Origin: DASTPP01 sp035762175
GTDB taxonomy: Bacteria; Myxococcota_A; Polyangia; Polyangiales; Polyangiaceae
Assembly: GCA_035762175.1 (NCBI GenBank)
Contig: DASTPP010000337.1
Location: forward strand, 1 to 64,000
Length of the DNA stretch: 64,000 nt
Direction: 5' to 3'
Below the pieces are notes generated by a model. That model saw only the letters and a list, made by a program, of their open reading frames with translations. It had not been told where the DNA came from and did not search any database. This document shows positions 1 through 7,695 of this stretch, one piece after another. The translations under genes were made by a program, and so were the position numbers. How positions within the stretch are numbered: the stretch's first letter is position 1; each line of letters starts with the position of its first letter.

Positions 1-290
1 GTGCCCGCGCTCATGCGCTGCACGTCGCCGGGCCGGATGACCGAGCCGGTGCCCATCGAGTCTTTGTGCTCGAGGCCGCCCTCGAGCACGTACGAGATGA
101 TTTCCATGTCGCGGTGCGGGTGGGTGCCGAAGCCGCCGCCCGGCGAGACGCGGTCTTCGTTGATGACGCGCAGCGACCGGAAGCCCATGTGGGCGGGGTC
201 GAAGTAGTTGGCGAACGAGAAGGTGTGGTGGCTGTCGAGCCAGCCGTGGTTGGCGTGGCCGCGCGCGGCGGCCGGTCGGATCGTCATCAT
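1..290 (-). CDS. Pirin family protein (C-terminal part outside window)
   Basis: The gene starts at ATG 290 with an AGGGAG ribosome site just upstream and runs off the left edge, so only about 96 N-terminal residues are seen. They read as the N-terminal cupin of pirin: a SHHTFSFANYFDP segment near residues 21-32, then THPHRDMEI at 56-64 with the metal-binding pattern His57, His59, Glu63. Bacterial pirins of this type (YhhW-like) are cytoplasmic metal-dependent proteins, some with quercetin 2,3-dioxygenase activity. It heads the same way as the cupin and SDR genes that follow, suggesting one oxidative or quinone-response cluster. The substrate is not inferable. Confidence 0.9.
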   Translation of the reverse strand, partial: MMTIRPAAARGHANHGWLDSHHTFSFANYFDPAHMGFRSLRVINEDRVSPGGGFGTHPHRDMEIISYVLEGGLEHKDSMGTGSVIRPGDVQRMSAG

Positions 291-553
291 GGCGTGCTCC
301 CTTTCGGGCCCTCGGAGGCCGCCCCGCTCTCGGGGGGCCTCAAAGCCCGTCGGATGACCCCAGCATAAGGCTTCGACCCATCAAGGGAATCGGCATTCGC
401 CTGACGTTCATCATCGACAGAGACGATGGTTGGCAGGGCCCGCCCGCCGGGGCGTAGGGGCCGCCGGCACCGCCCGTTTCGGGGGGGCGCGCCCGAGCAC
501 CGCCTCGATGGCGGGCCGGTACCCGCCACCCCCGCCCCGCCCCGGCCGCCGCG

Positions 554-1081
554 CTACGAGGCGTGGGGCGGGGCGACGTCGGGCAGCGGGCCGAGCAGCT
601 CGATGCGGTACTTGCGCGCCAACGCCTCGAGGCGCTCGAAGTCAGGCGCGGCGGGCGGCGGCAGCTCGTGCTGCGGGGCGGGCGTGCCGAACTCGCGCGC
701 GAACTCGACGAAGCCGTCGGGGCGCGACAGAACGAGCAGTCGGGCCTCCGTCAGCGCCTCGAGCCCGTGCGCGACCCCGCGCGGCAGGTGAACGTACGCG
801 CCGGGGCCGGCCACGATCGCGCGGTCGCCGAGCACGACGCGCAGCTCGCCCTCGAGCACGTACATGGCTTCATCTTCGGCCTCGTGGCGGTGAAACGGAG
901 TGCGGCTGCCGCGCGGCATCTGGTACTCGACCAGGCCGAAGTCGGCGCCGTTCGCGTCGCGCACCTTGACGGTGATGAGCGTGTCCAAGAACCAGATCGC
1001 CTCGCCTTCGCGCTCGGCCAGCGCGAGCACGGGCCGCGCGGCCGTCGAGGGGGCGTCATTCTGCGTCATTCGTTCGGTCAT
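554..1081 (-). CDS. Cupin-domain protein (quercetin dioxygenase-like)
   Basis: 175 residues with a single conserved cupin barrel. Motif 1 is TPFHRHEAEDEAMYVLEGEL (about residues 61-80), giving the His-X-His...Glu metal site; motif 2 is in PGAYVHLPRGVAHGLEA, with the second His. The C-terminal 50 residues are helical and polar, ending in a Pro-rich tail. Single-domain cupins of this kind bind a divalent metal and act on small molecules or serve as binding proteins; the substrate is unknown. The gene lies downstream of the SDR gene on the same strand, separated by 171 bases that contain a triplicated 20-bp repeat. Length and codon bias are normal. Confidence 0.85.
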   Translation of the reverse strand: MTERMTQNDAPSTAARPVLALAEREGEAIWFLDTLITVKVRDANGADFGLVEYQMPRGSRTPFHRHEAEDEAMYVLEGELRVVLGDRAIVAGPGAYVHLPRGVAHGLEALTEARLLVLSRPDGFVEFAREFGTPAPQHELPPPAAPDFERLEALARKYRIELLGPLPDVAPPHAS

Positions 1082-1178
1082 GGCGTACTGTCCTCCCTTG
1101 GTGTGGGAGGCGTTACGCCAGGCTCGCGCGAAGGTTTCACCGCGCCCTTCGGTGCGGTCCGGGGGTGTCGGCGAAGGT

Positions 1179-1250
1179 GCGCGCCGACGGGCTCGAGGTC
1201 TCAGAAGATGCGCACCGACGGGCTCGAGATGCGCACCGACGGGCTCGAGG
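1179..1250. repeat. Three short direct repeats between SDR and cupin genes
   Basis: The 20-base core TGCGC(A/G)CCGACGGGCTCGAG occurs at 1179, 1209 and 1230, and two copies continue into GGTCTCA. The spacing is irregular (30 then 21 bases). It sits just 3' of the SDR stop codon and upstream of the cupin gene, so it could be a replication-slippage product or an RNA processing element. No function can be read from it. Confidence 0.7.
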
Positions 1251-1252
1251 TC

Positions 1253-1996
1253 TCACACCACGCCGCCGTTGACGCGAATGTTCTGCCCGGTGACCCAGCT
1301 CGCCTCGTCGCTCGCCAAGAAGGCGATGACGTTGACGATCTCGTCGACGCGGCCGATGCGCCCCAGCGCCGTCATCTTCTTCAGGCCCTCGACGAAGTCG
1401 GCCGGGCGGGTGCGGAACTCGGGCGTGTCGGTCGGCCCCGGCGACACCACGTTGACGGTGATGCCCCGGTAGCCGATCTCCTTCGAGAACACGCGCGAGA
1501 TCTGCTCGAGCGCGCCCTTGGTGCCGTCGTAGAGGCCGTAGCGCGCGAAGAACAGCGCGGTCGTGTGCGACGACAGGTTGACGATGCGCCCGCCGTCGCG
1601 CACGCGCCCGGCGGCCAGCTGCATGGCGAGCAGCGGGCCCTTGGCGTTGGTGGCGAACGAGGCGTCGAACTCTTCTTCGCTCACCTCGACGAGCGGCTTG
1701 AGCACCGGGTACACCGCGTTGTTGATCAGCACGTCGAGGCCGCCGAAGTGCTCGTGCGCGGCGTCGAACAGGCGCGCGATCTGCTCGGGCCGGCCGACGT
1801 CGGCCTCGACCGCCACCGCCCGGCCGCCGGCCTTGACGACGCCGTCGACCACGAGCCCGGCCGCGGCGGCCTGGGCGTCGCGGTAATAGTTGACGACGAC
1901 GGCGGCGCCCTCGCTGCCCAGCCGCAGCGCGGTGGCGGCGCCCAGCCCGGTGGCGGCGCCGGTGACGATGGCGACTTTGTTGGCGAACCTGTTCAT
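1253..1996 (-). CDS. Short-chain dehydrogenase/reductase (FabG-like)
   Basis: 247 residues, the classical SDR length. The Rossmann glycine motif TGAATGLG lies at residues 12-19, the structural NNA segment (INNAVYP) near 91, the catalytic serine in NLSSHTT, and the catalytic Tyr-X3-Lys in YGLYDGTKGA. The PGPTDTPEF loop and a C-terminal VTGQNIRVNGGVV ending are typical of 3-oxoacyl-ACP-reductase-like oxidoreductases. It is cytoplasmic and NAD(P)H-dependent; substrate unknown. Upstream (minus direction) lies the SnoaL-like gene, 45 bases away, so the two are probably co-transcribed from the divergent promoter region facing the LysR gene. Confidence 0.9.
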   Translation of the reverse strand: MNRFANKVAIVTGAATGLGAATALRLGSEGAAVVVNYYRDAQAAAAGLVVDGVVKAGGRAVAVEADVGRPEQIARLFDAAHEHFGGLDVLINNAVYPVLKPLVEVSEEEFDASFATNAKGPLLAMQLAAGRVRDGGRIVNLSSHTTALFFARYGLYDGTKGALEQISRVFSKEIGYRGITVNVVSPGPTDTPEFRTRPADFVEGLKKMTALGRIGRVDEIVNVIAFLASDEASWVTGQNIRVNGGVV

Positions 1997-2041
1997 GGGT
2001 CGACTCCTTCGGGGCGGGGGGGGGGCGTCGGCGGGCGGGCG

Positions 2042-2425
2042 TCACACCATCGGGTTGCCATTGGCGGTCGCCTCGGGCACGGCCTCTTTCACGTCCCAGT
2101 GTTCGACGAGCTTGCCGTCTTGCACGCGATAGATGTCGACCACGGCGGTGCCGCGGTCGGCCTCGTGGGCCTTGAACAGGCAGTGCGCGACGACCAGATC
2201 GCCGTCGGCCACCAGGCGGGCGACGGTGAAGCTCGACTGCGGCATTTGCTCGAAGAAGCCGACGAGAAACTGCTCGAGCGGCGCGCGGCCGTTGGGCACC
2301 TGGGGGTTGTGCTGGACGTAGTCGGCGGCGACGAACTCGGCCAGCGCGCCGGCGCGCTTGGCGTTCCACACCTTGGCGTAGTAGTTGGCGACGAGGGCTT
2401 TGTTGGCCTGGGCTTGCACGGTCAT
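2042..2425 (-). CDS. SnoaL-like / NTF2-fold protein
   Basis: 127 residues in the alpha+beta cone fold of SnoaL-like proteins. The N-terminal helix ANKALVANYYAKVWNAK is followed by FVAADYVQHNPQVPNGR, where the conserved Tyr-Val-Gln-His-Asn segment of this family is visible, and a strand-rich half containing DIYRVQDGKLVEHWDVKEAV. Family members are small cyclases, isomerases or ligand binders, often beside oxidoreductases. Here the gene opens a minus-strand group with the SDR and cupin genes and diverges from the LysR gene 105 bases away, so the LysR protein probably controls it. Confidence 0.85.
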   Translation of the reverse strand: MTVQAQANKALVANYYAKVWNAKRAGALAEFVAADYVQHNPQVPNGRAPLEQFLVGFFEQMPQSSFTVARLVADGDLVVAHCLFKAHEADRGTAVVDIYRVQDGKLVEHWDVKEAVPEATANGNPMV

Positions 2426-2514
2426 GGGGGCTCCTTGGTCGTCGTCGGGCGGCGCCGACCGCGACCGATCACAACCCTAGCCAGCGCCCCGATGCCGGTG
2501 AAACAGCCCGGGGT

Positions 2515-2527
2515 TATACGAGGTATA
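2515..2527. promoter_or_regulatory. Perfect LysR-type T-N11-A palindrome
   Basis: TATAC-GAG-GTATA is a perfect 13-bp interrupted palindrome matching the T-N11-A core recognised by LysR-type regulators. It ends three bases before the LysR start codon, in the only relatively AT-rich spot of the divergent intergenic region. Its position suits autorepression plus control of the divergent SnoaL/SDR/cupin genes. It is short, but exact placement between a LysR gene and its presumed targets raises confidence. Confidence 0.65.
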
Positions 2528-2530
2528 GCG

Positions 2531-3442
2531 ATGGTGGATTTGCGCGGCGTCGATCTGAACCTTTTGGCCTCGCTCGACGTGCTGCTCGAGACCCGCAACG
2601 TCACCCACGCGGCCGAGCGGCTCGGCATCTCGCAGCCGGCGATGTCGGCCCAGCTCGCGCGCCTGCGCGCCCTGTTCGGCGACCCGCTGCTGGTGCCGGC
2701 CGACCGCGGCCGCGGCATGGTGGCCACCGCGCGCGCGCTGGCGCTCGGCCCCGGCTTGCGCGCGGCGCTCAAGGGCCTCGAGAAGGCGGTGCGCGACCGG
2801 CCGCACTTTGATCCGCGGGCCGACGGGCGATCGTTCCGCATTGCTGCCACCGACAACGCGCTCGTCACGCTGGGCCTGCCGCTGGTGCAGCGGGTCGCCC
2901 GGGAGGCGGGCGCGGGCGTGCGCATCGCCTTTCACGCGGTCGACGCCGGCCTGATCGCCCAGCAGATGGAGGCCGGGGCGATCGACCTGCTGCTCGGCTC
3001 GCAGCGGATGGTGCCGCCGGCCATGAAGGCGCGCGAGCTGGTCAAAGAGCGCTTCTTGTTGGCGCAGCGCAAGGGCCACCCCCGCGGCGCGACGCCGCCC
3101 GATCTCGACGAGTATTGCCGGCTGCGCCACGTGCTGGTCTCCACCTCGGGCGGCAGCTTTCACGGGCTGATGGACGAGCAGCTTGAGCGGCTCGGCCGCC
3201 GGTGCACGGTGGCGCTGTCGGTGCAGCAGTTCACCCTCGTGCCGGAGATTCTGCGGACGACCGACTACGTGAGCACCCTGCCGAGCCGGCTCATCGCCCG
3301 CTTCGCCCACACGCTCGACGCCTTCGAGCTACCGTTCGAGTCGGAGGGCTTCGCGCTGCTCATGGCCTGGCACCCGCGCACCCACGACGACCCAGCCGGC
3401 CGCTGGCTGCGAAAATTGCTGCGGACGGCCTGCGCTGGCTAG
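2531..3442 (+). CDS. LysR-family transcriptional regulator
   Basis: 303 residues from ATG 2531; the open frame extends far upstream, but only this start gives the canonical LysR N-terminus DLNLLASLDVLLETRNVTHA. The helix-turn-helix is AAERLGISQPAMSAQLARLR (about residues 25-44), followed by the linker helix and a periplasmic-binding-protein-like effector domain (for example RIAATDNALVTLGLPLVQRV). Ligand unknown. It diverges from the SnoaL-SDR-cupin genes and carries a T-N11-A palindrome at its own start, the usual arrangement for a LysR protein controlling itself and its neighbour operon. Confidence 0.93.
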   Translation: MVDLRGVDLNLLASLDVLLETRNVTHAAERLGISQPAMSAQLARLRALFGDPLLVPADRGRGMVATARALALGPGLRAALKGLEKAVRDRPHFDPRADGRSFRIAATDNALVTLGLPLVQRVAREAGAGVRIAFHAVDAGLIAQQMEAGAIDLLLGSQRMVPPAMKARELVKERFLLAQRKGHPRGATPPDLDEYCRLRHVLVSTSGGSFHGLMDEQLERLGRRCTVALSVQQFTLVPEILRTTDYVSTLPSRLIARFAHTLDAFELPFESEGFALLMAWHPRTHDDPAGRWLRKLLRTACAG

Positions 3443-3547
3443 GTTGAAGTTCGACGCGAAGAAGAGCGCGGCTTTCGCAGCCGCATTTCGCCGCCGGCAG
3501 GGCCGTGCACGCGCGGTGAACGCAAACGGTAAGCAGGAGGACGGGTG

Positions 3548-3648
3548 ATACTAGCCGTCAAACTGGCCGCTTTGACGGTACGAGACGAGCCGGCAGACAC
3601 GGCCGAAAGACTGACTCAAAGAGGCCACTTTGACGGCCGATTAGTATG
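3548..3648. repeat. Nested inverted repeats of an ~25-bp motif (possible MITE-like remnant)
   Basis: CCGTCAAA (3555-3562) and TTTGACGG (3571-3578) form a hairpin with an 8-base loop. In addition 3548-3570 (GATACTAGCCGTCAAACTGG and following) is matched by the reverse complement of roughly 3621-3648, which reads CATACTAATCGGCCGTCAAA and on, so the block has imperfect terminal inverted repeats around a ~50-bp centre. No gene is seen between 3443 and 3668 otherwise. It could be a very small transposable-element relic or a terminator/operator pair. Confidence 0.6.
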
Positions 3649-3668
3649 AGACCAAAAGGCGAAGAGGT

Positions 3669-4643
3669 TCACGCGTCGCCGACATCACGGAAGACCCGCA
3701 AGGTCGCGCCCACCCACACCGCGACCTTGCGGCCGAAGAGCCTGGCGCCCGCCTTCGTCGCGCCCGCGATCGAGAAGCGCCGCTTCACCCAGGCTTCCCG
3801 GAGGCTGACGAACAAGAACGTCAGCCCGCCCTTCTCGGGGTACCAGACGAGCGCCCGATCGCTCTCGGCGGCGAGCCCGGCCGCAGGGGCGGGCAGCCTG
3901 GCGATGACGCTACCGTCGAGGGTCACGACGCGGTGAACGTTCTTGACGGGGTGGTGCACGACCGGGTCGTCCACGGCGGCCGTTGTCCGCCGGAACGCCC
4001 CGTCGCCGGCGACGCAAAAGATCGGCTGTGCGAGCGTCGGCGCGTTCGCCGTATGCGAAAAATGCTCGTTGGGGAAGTCAATCTTGCACCGGTCGAGATT
4101 GCCTCTCTCGAGCTCGCGCAGGTCGGGCGACGAGAGGACCACGAAGTGCTCTGCCCCCAGGGACGAGGTCTCGAGCCAGATGCCCCGGGCTATGCGCTCG
4201 ATGTGGTAGGGCCAGAGCGTCTCGAAGCGCGCCCGCACGCCGAAGCTCGCCCCGACGCACTCGAACATGGTGACGAAGTCGCCCTCGTACGTGGGCCAAT
4301 GCCGCCCGTCATACGTCGCGCTCCAGCCTTCGACGGACACGACGCCAAGGTCTTCATACGAAGCCCAAGGACGTCTAAGCCGGTAGACTCGGCGCGTGCA
4401 CGGGCGCTCTTTGGGGGGGCTGATGCGGCGCGCGGGCGGGTCGATGGGCGCCGAGAGGCCCAGCACGCTCTGCCCGTCGTCGCTCGCGACGAGCGCATGC
4501 GTGGCGACGTCGAGCGTGCGCGCGAGGGCGCCCCGCTCGAGCACGCCGACGCCCGCCTCGAGCGCGACGATCGCCCGCCCCCCGTCCAGCACGACGTCAT
4601 GGATGGGGGACGGCAGATCGTACTCGGCCGTTTGCTTCAACAC
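3669..4643 (-). CDS. Hypothetical protein, possibly beta-propeller-like
   Basis: 324 residues from GTG 4643 with GAGG upstream. I do not recognise the family. Repeated short blocks ending in strand-like segments (HDVVLDGGRAIVALEAGVGV, HALVASDDGQSVLGLSAPID, NVHRVVTLDGSVIARLPAPA) resemble blades of a beta-propeller or WD-like fold. There is no signal peptide and no membrane segment. Third-position G/C bias is weaker than in the housekeeping genes of this window, consistent with an accessory gene. It sits alone between the inverted repeats at 3.55-3.65 kb and the IS66 remnant. Confidence 0.65.
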   Translation of the reverse strand: MLKQTAEYDLPSPIHDVVLDGGRAIVALEAGVGVLERGALARTLDVATHALVASDDGQSVLGLSAPIDPPARRISPPKERPCTRRVYRLRRPWASYEDLGVVSVEGWSATYDGRHWPTYEGDFVTMFECVGASFGVRARFETLWPYHIERIARGIWLETSSLGAEHFVVLSSPDLRELERGNLDRCKIDFPNEHFSHTANAPTLAQPIFCVAGDGAFRRTTAAVDDPVVHHPVKNVHRVVTLDGSVIARLPAPAAGLAAESDRALVWYPEKGGLTFLFVSLREAWVKRRFSIAGATKAGARLFGRKVAVWVGATLRVFRDVGDA

Positions 4644-4833
4644 TTTGAGAATCTTACCTCGGTGCGTACCACCCTAGCACCACTGTAGTAGGTTTTTCGT
4701 GCGCGCGGACGCCTCGGCGGGCCCGCGCTTCGCTATCTCGGACATCCGCTGCTGCTTGGCGAGCGGCCGGCGGAACTCCCGAGCCGGGGCCGAATCATGG
4801 CAGGCTGGACGCTGGCGCGGGAGGGCCGAGGCG

Positions 4834-5013
4834 ATGGCGAGCGAGATCAGGAAAATCGTCGACAAGATCGGGCAGGCGGTCGGGCGAGCGGAGTCCCGAG
4901 GGCACGTCCGGCTGACGGCGGGCGCCTTCGAGGCGCTCGTGCGGCTGGCTTGGGAAGCGGCCGACGAGGCGCGCGAGCAGGGCGTCCCGGACGTCGAGGT
5001 CGGCGTCGCGTAG
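4834..5013 (+). CDS. Small hypothetical helical protein
   Basis: 59 residues from ATG 4834, preceded by GAGGGCCGAGG. The product (MASEIRKIVDKIGQAVGRAE, then an Ala/Glu-rich second helix) looks wholly helical and is not recognised. Its TAG stop is followed in the same frame by the IS66 TnpA-like tail, so the segment may instead be the altered front of that element. Low confidence as an independent gene. Confidence 0.35.
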   Translation: MASEIRKIVDKIGQAVGRAESRGHVRLTAGAFEALVRLAWEAADEAREQGVPDVEVGVA

Positions 5014-5258
5014 CGGCTCGAGTCGGCCGAGCCCTTGCGCTTCTTGCGCGTCGTGCCGGCCAAGCCGTCGTCGGCGGCCAGCGCCCCGGACCTGGTGCTC
5101 GAGGTCAGCGCCGTGCGCGTGCGCGTCGCCCCGGACTTCGACCCCGCCTTGCTCGCCGACGTGCTGCGCGCGCTCGGAGGGGCGCGATGATCCCGGCAGG
5201 TGTGCAGGTGTCGACGGAGGTGACAAGGCGCGGGTTCTCGGGGGCGAGCGCGGCGTGA
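5014..5258 (+). pseudogene. Remnant of IS66-family tnpA-tnpB junction
   Basis: In frame after the TAG at 5011, codons up to the TGA at 5188-5190 read FLRVVPAKPSSAASAPDLVL, then VRVRVAPDFDPALLADVLRALGG, which resembles the C-terminal end of IS66 TnpA-type accessory proteins. The stop overlaps an ATG (ATGA at 5187-5190), the usual tnpA/tnpB coupling, and the next frame begins MIPAGVQVSTEVTRRGF, a shortened form of the conserved TnpB start (MIP-GVQV...RRGFDGL), before stopping at 5258. Both genes are therefore truncated; no TnpC or terminal repeats were found nearby. Confidence 0.55.
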
Positions 5259-5456
5259 GCCCCGACGCTCCCGACCGCGGTCCGCTCCCCGCTGCCTTGC
5301 CAGCCGCTGGGGGACGCGTCGGCGTGCACCGAGGCGGCGAGCGGCAGTGAAAGATGGCTTCGCCGACGGCTCCGAGGTCTGCCTTAAATCCTGCCTGACC
5401 GACGCCTCCGCCAGCCTCCGCGACGCCCTGTCGAGGGGTGGGCGCGAAAAGGACAT

Positions 5457-5966
5457 TCAGGCCAGGCCGACCTCGCGCGCCCGGGCCACGAGCTCGGTCT
5501 TGGTCGACGGGACGCGCAGCGCCACGTCGTCGAAGGCCCTATCAAGCGAGGTGTAGAAGAACAACTTGCCCCGCAGGCCCGCCGCCATCCAAACGGCGAG
5601 CACCACGCTGCGGATGATGCTCGCCGCGAACCCCTGACTCTCGACCACGTTGTGGATCGACTCGCAATACTTGAAGGCCGCCCGCAAAACCCGGGCGGCC
5701 TCTATCTGCACCTCGGCGCTGAGCGGCGGGTGCGTTGGCGACTGGATCGCCAGGTGCACGACTTTCGACCCCGTCTGCGCCACGTAGCGCCTGCACTCGT
5801 TCATGAGGTTGGTAAAGTCGCCGGGCTCGGCCGTCCCGTACCACCGCACGATGAGCACCTGGCCGATGAAAACGCGCCGGTAGCGGCCGGTGCTGTACGG
5901 CACGTCGAAGGGAGGCTCGTGAACCAAGGCTTCTCTCGTATAGCGCTCCGGAGTGGCCGCCCTCAA
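5457..5966 (-). CDS. Hypothetical protein, ~150-169 aa
   Basis: The frame opens at TTG 5966 (169 residues); a second TTG at 5927, with GAGAG upstream, is an equally good start. The core RRVFIGQVLIVRWYGTAEPG and HLAIQSPTHPPLSAEVQIEA, then a helix and IIRSVVLAVWMAAGLRGKLF, suggests an alternating alpha/beta fold reminiscent of STAS-like or SpoIIAA-like cytosolic proteins, but no definite family is recognised. No signal peptide. It is one of several solitary minus-strand hypothetical genes in the accessory region. Confidence 0.65.
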   Translation of the reverse strand: MRAATPERYTREALVHEPPFDVPYSTGRYRRVFIGQVLIVRWYGTAEPGDFTNLMNECRRYVAQTGSKVVHLAIQSPTHPPLSAEVQIEAARVLRAAFKYCESIHNVVESQGFAASIIRSVVLAVWMAAGLRGKLFFYTSLDRAFDDVALRVPSTKTELVARAREVGLA

Positions 5967-6139
5967 GGCCCGCCGGAGCGGCGTAGACCTTGGGGGATTA
6001 GGACTGAGCCGTCCCCTCGTATGATCCCGAAAGTCTCGCGGAAGACGGCCTATTCGCGGACGAGTTCATCGAAGTTCAGCGGCTGCTTCGGCGGCGGGCG
6101 GGTCAGCTTCCGAGCCGAAGGCGCTTGCTTGATCGGCGT

Positions 6140-6586
6140 CTACGGCGGCCTCACGCACCTGGCCCATCGTGTCTCGGACAAGGCGCGTTTCCGTGGCGCT
6201 TTTCGAGGTTTTCGGGCCGAGCGCGGCGAGCCGGCCCCCACCCCAAGGGCCGTGCTCCAAAGGGGTGCTCCGCTCGGGCCGGCCTCACTATATCCCTCGC
6301 TCACCCGCCGCAACCTCGTGACCGCCCAGCCGTCACCTTCCTCCACGTCGAACCTGCCCACAAACACGCACGTGGGGCGCAGGCGCGCCGCCTCGAACCG
6401 GCCCCAGACCAGATCTCGCAGGCCTTCGGTGGTCATCGGCCTCGCCGGCCCCCGCCCGAACACCGTCGTGTTCGGGAGCACCACGCGGTTGGCCGGGGTG
6501 AGGAACGAGAACCCGAGGCCCGCAAGCACCTCGTCTGCCTTTTCGCAGTCGTCGCCCGCCGTCAGGTCGTAGGTCACGATGAACAT
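6140..6586 (-). CDS. Hypothetical protein beginning MFIVTYDL
   Basis: 148 residues from ATG 6586, with AAGGG upstream. The N-terminal MFIVTYDL strand, the following helix ADEVLAGLGFSFL and the strand NRVVLPNTTVFG recall the ferredoxin-like beta-alpha-beta start of small Cas2-like or Cas2-related hypothetical proteins, but the resemblance is general and there is no cas gene or CRISPR array here. The C-terminal 40 residues are Arg/Lys-rich and low-complexity, so the true end may have been extended by a frameshift. Confidence 0.55.
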   Translation of the reverse strand: MFIVTYDLTAGDDCEKADEVLAGLGFSFLTPANRVVLPNTTVFGRGPARPMTTEGLRDLVWGRFEAARLRPTCVFVGRFDVEEGDGWAVTRLRRVSEGYSEAGPSGAPLWSTALGVGAGSPRSARKPRKAPRKRALSETRWARCVRPP

Positions 6587-6664
6587 CGGCCCTTGGACGT
6601 CGCGGGGGCGCCGGGGACGACAGGCCTTCGGACCGATTCGAGGTCGGCTCGGGCCCCGCCCGGG

Positions 6665-7114
6665 CTAGGCCTTCGCCTTCAGCCGCTCTTCCACGAGCGC
6701 GCGCGCGGCGTCGAGCGCCCGCCGAGCGTCCTCGGCGCCGGTCTCCACGTCGGCCGCGATGCCCCACGCGAACGAGACGACCGCCGCGTCCAAGACCTTG
6801 CGGGTCGCCTCTTTGGCGGTAGCCCCTTCGACCGTGCATCGACTCCACTCTCGGCCGTGGATGCGCACGATGAGTTGCGCCTGGTGGGAGCGGCGAGCTT
6901 CGCCGTCCCGCTTCGCGCTCGACAGCTCGAGGGACGCTGTCGAGCCCTGCTCTTCCCACTGCGCCTCGTGCAGCACTTCGGCGATGGCTTCGGCCAGCAG
7001 TACCCGCCCAGCGGCAGCGTCGCTGCTGGCCTTCTCGACAATGGCCTCGAAAATTCCCCTCGCCTTTTCCCGGGTGTTGCGCTCGCGATTGATATAGTCG
7101 CTGTAGTCGCCCAT
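6665..7114 (-). CDS. Hypothetical protein, 149 aa
   Basis: Start at ATG 7114 (MGDYSDYINRER) with a good GGAGG eight bases upstream; a longer frame to 7165 lacks that support. The N-terminal half is helical (REKARGIFEAIVEKASSDAA, LLAEAIAEVLHEAQ); the middle is a strand segment (SHQAQLIVRIHGREWSRCTV) and the end is an amphipathic helix (ALDAARALVEERLKAKA). The family is not recognised; no membrane or export signal. It is the last clearly intact gene left of the duplicated small gene pair. Confidence 0.65.
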   Translation of the reverse strand: MGDYSDYINRERNTREKARGIFEAIVEKASSDAAAGRVLLAEAIAEVLHEAQWEEQGSTASLELSSAKRDGEARRSHQAQLIVRIHGREWSRCTVEGATAKEATRKVLDAAVVSFAWGIAADVETGAEDARRALDAARALVEERLKAKA

Positions 7115-7265
7115 GGTCGGGCCTCCGTGTCGGAGGGCTTGGTGGTGCCTTGTGCGGCCCTCCACCTCGAGTGACGGCTGCTTGAGGTGGGGCCTTAAGG
7201 GCCCTCAGTTGCCCGGTCGCCGAACGCGACGCCCGACCCGGCCCGGCGCCCGACCCCGACCCGGC

Positions 7266-7498
7266 GTGAACGACGCCCCCCGCGACCCCCCCCGAGCCCC
7301 GAGCGCCTCGCCCAGCAAGCTTACGCCGTGGCGTGTGCTGTCACCGGGCCCTTGCCCCACGACGGCCACCGCCTACCGCCCTGGCTCGGCCTCTCACCCG
7401 AAACGCGGGCGAAGTTGGCCGAGGCCGCCCGCTCGGCCCTCGCCGAGGCGCCTTGCCTCTGCCTCCTGTGCCGCACCCAGCGCGAGCCCGACCCCTGA
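7266..7498 (+). pseudogene. Small gene A, copy 1 (frameshifted in a C tract)
   Basis: GTG 7266 opens VNDAPRDPP, which is then thrown out of frame in the C8 run at 7286-7293. The frame ending at TGA 7496-7498 reads ERLAQQAYAVACAVTGPL and WLGLSPETRAKLAEAARSAL, with CLCLLCRTQ at the end. Copy 2 at 11412 (GTG ACC GAC GCC CCC) keeps one frame through the equivalent point, PGPERLARSAE, which shows that copy 1 needs one added base. The function is unknown; the Cys pattern could bind metal. It ends 7 bases before gene B. Confidence 0.5.
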
Positions 7499-7505
7499 CC
7501 CAGCC

Positions 7506-7695
7506 ATGAGCAAGGCCCGCTGCGAAGCAATCGCTAGCGAGCTCGGCGCGACCCTCGACGGTCCCACCCCGGCCGGCGGCAAGGTCCGCGTGGGGGCGAC
7601 GATCGGCGCCGAAGGCGCGGGGCGCGAGCTGACGGTCGAGGCGAAGACCGAGGCCGAGGCGTGGGCCCTGCTCGCCCAGGTGCTCGAGAATGCCC
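7506..7695 (+). pseudogene. Small gene B, copy 1 (truncated)
   Basis: ATG 7506 encodes MSKARCEAIASELGATLDGP, then GGKVRVGATIGAEGAGRELT and EAEAWALLAQVLENARR. Codon bias is strong up to about 7695 and then collapses, although the open frame runs on to 8027 as Pro/Arg-rich sequence antisense to a better-looking minus-strand frame. Copy 2 at 12169 starts MSKARCQELAHRLGAALEGP. I infer a gene of about 65 or more codons cut at its 3' end by a rearrangement. Function unknown. Confidence 0.5.

Noticed and set aside
563..2530. N-terminal extension of the LysR gene
   Set aside because: The open frame extends upstream, but it is antisense to the cupin, SDR and SnoaL genes; LysR proteins start at the position chosen.
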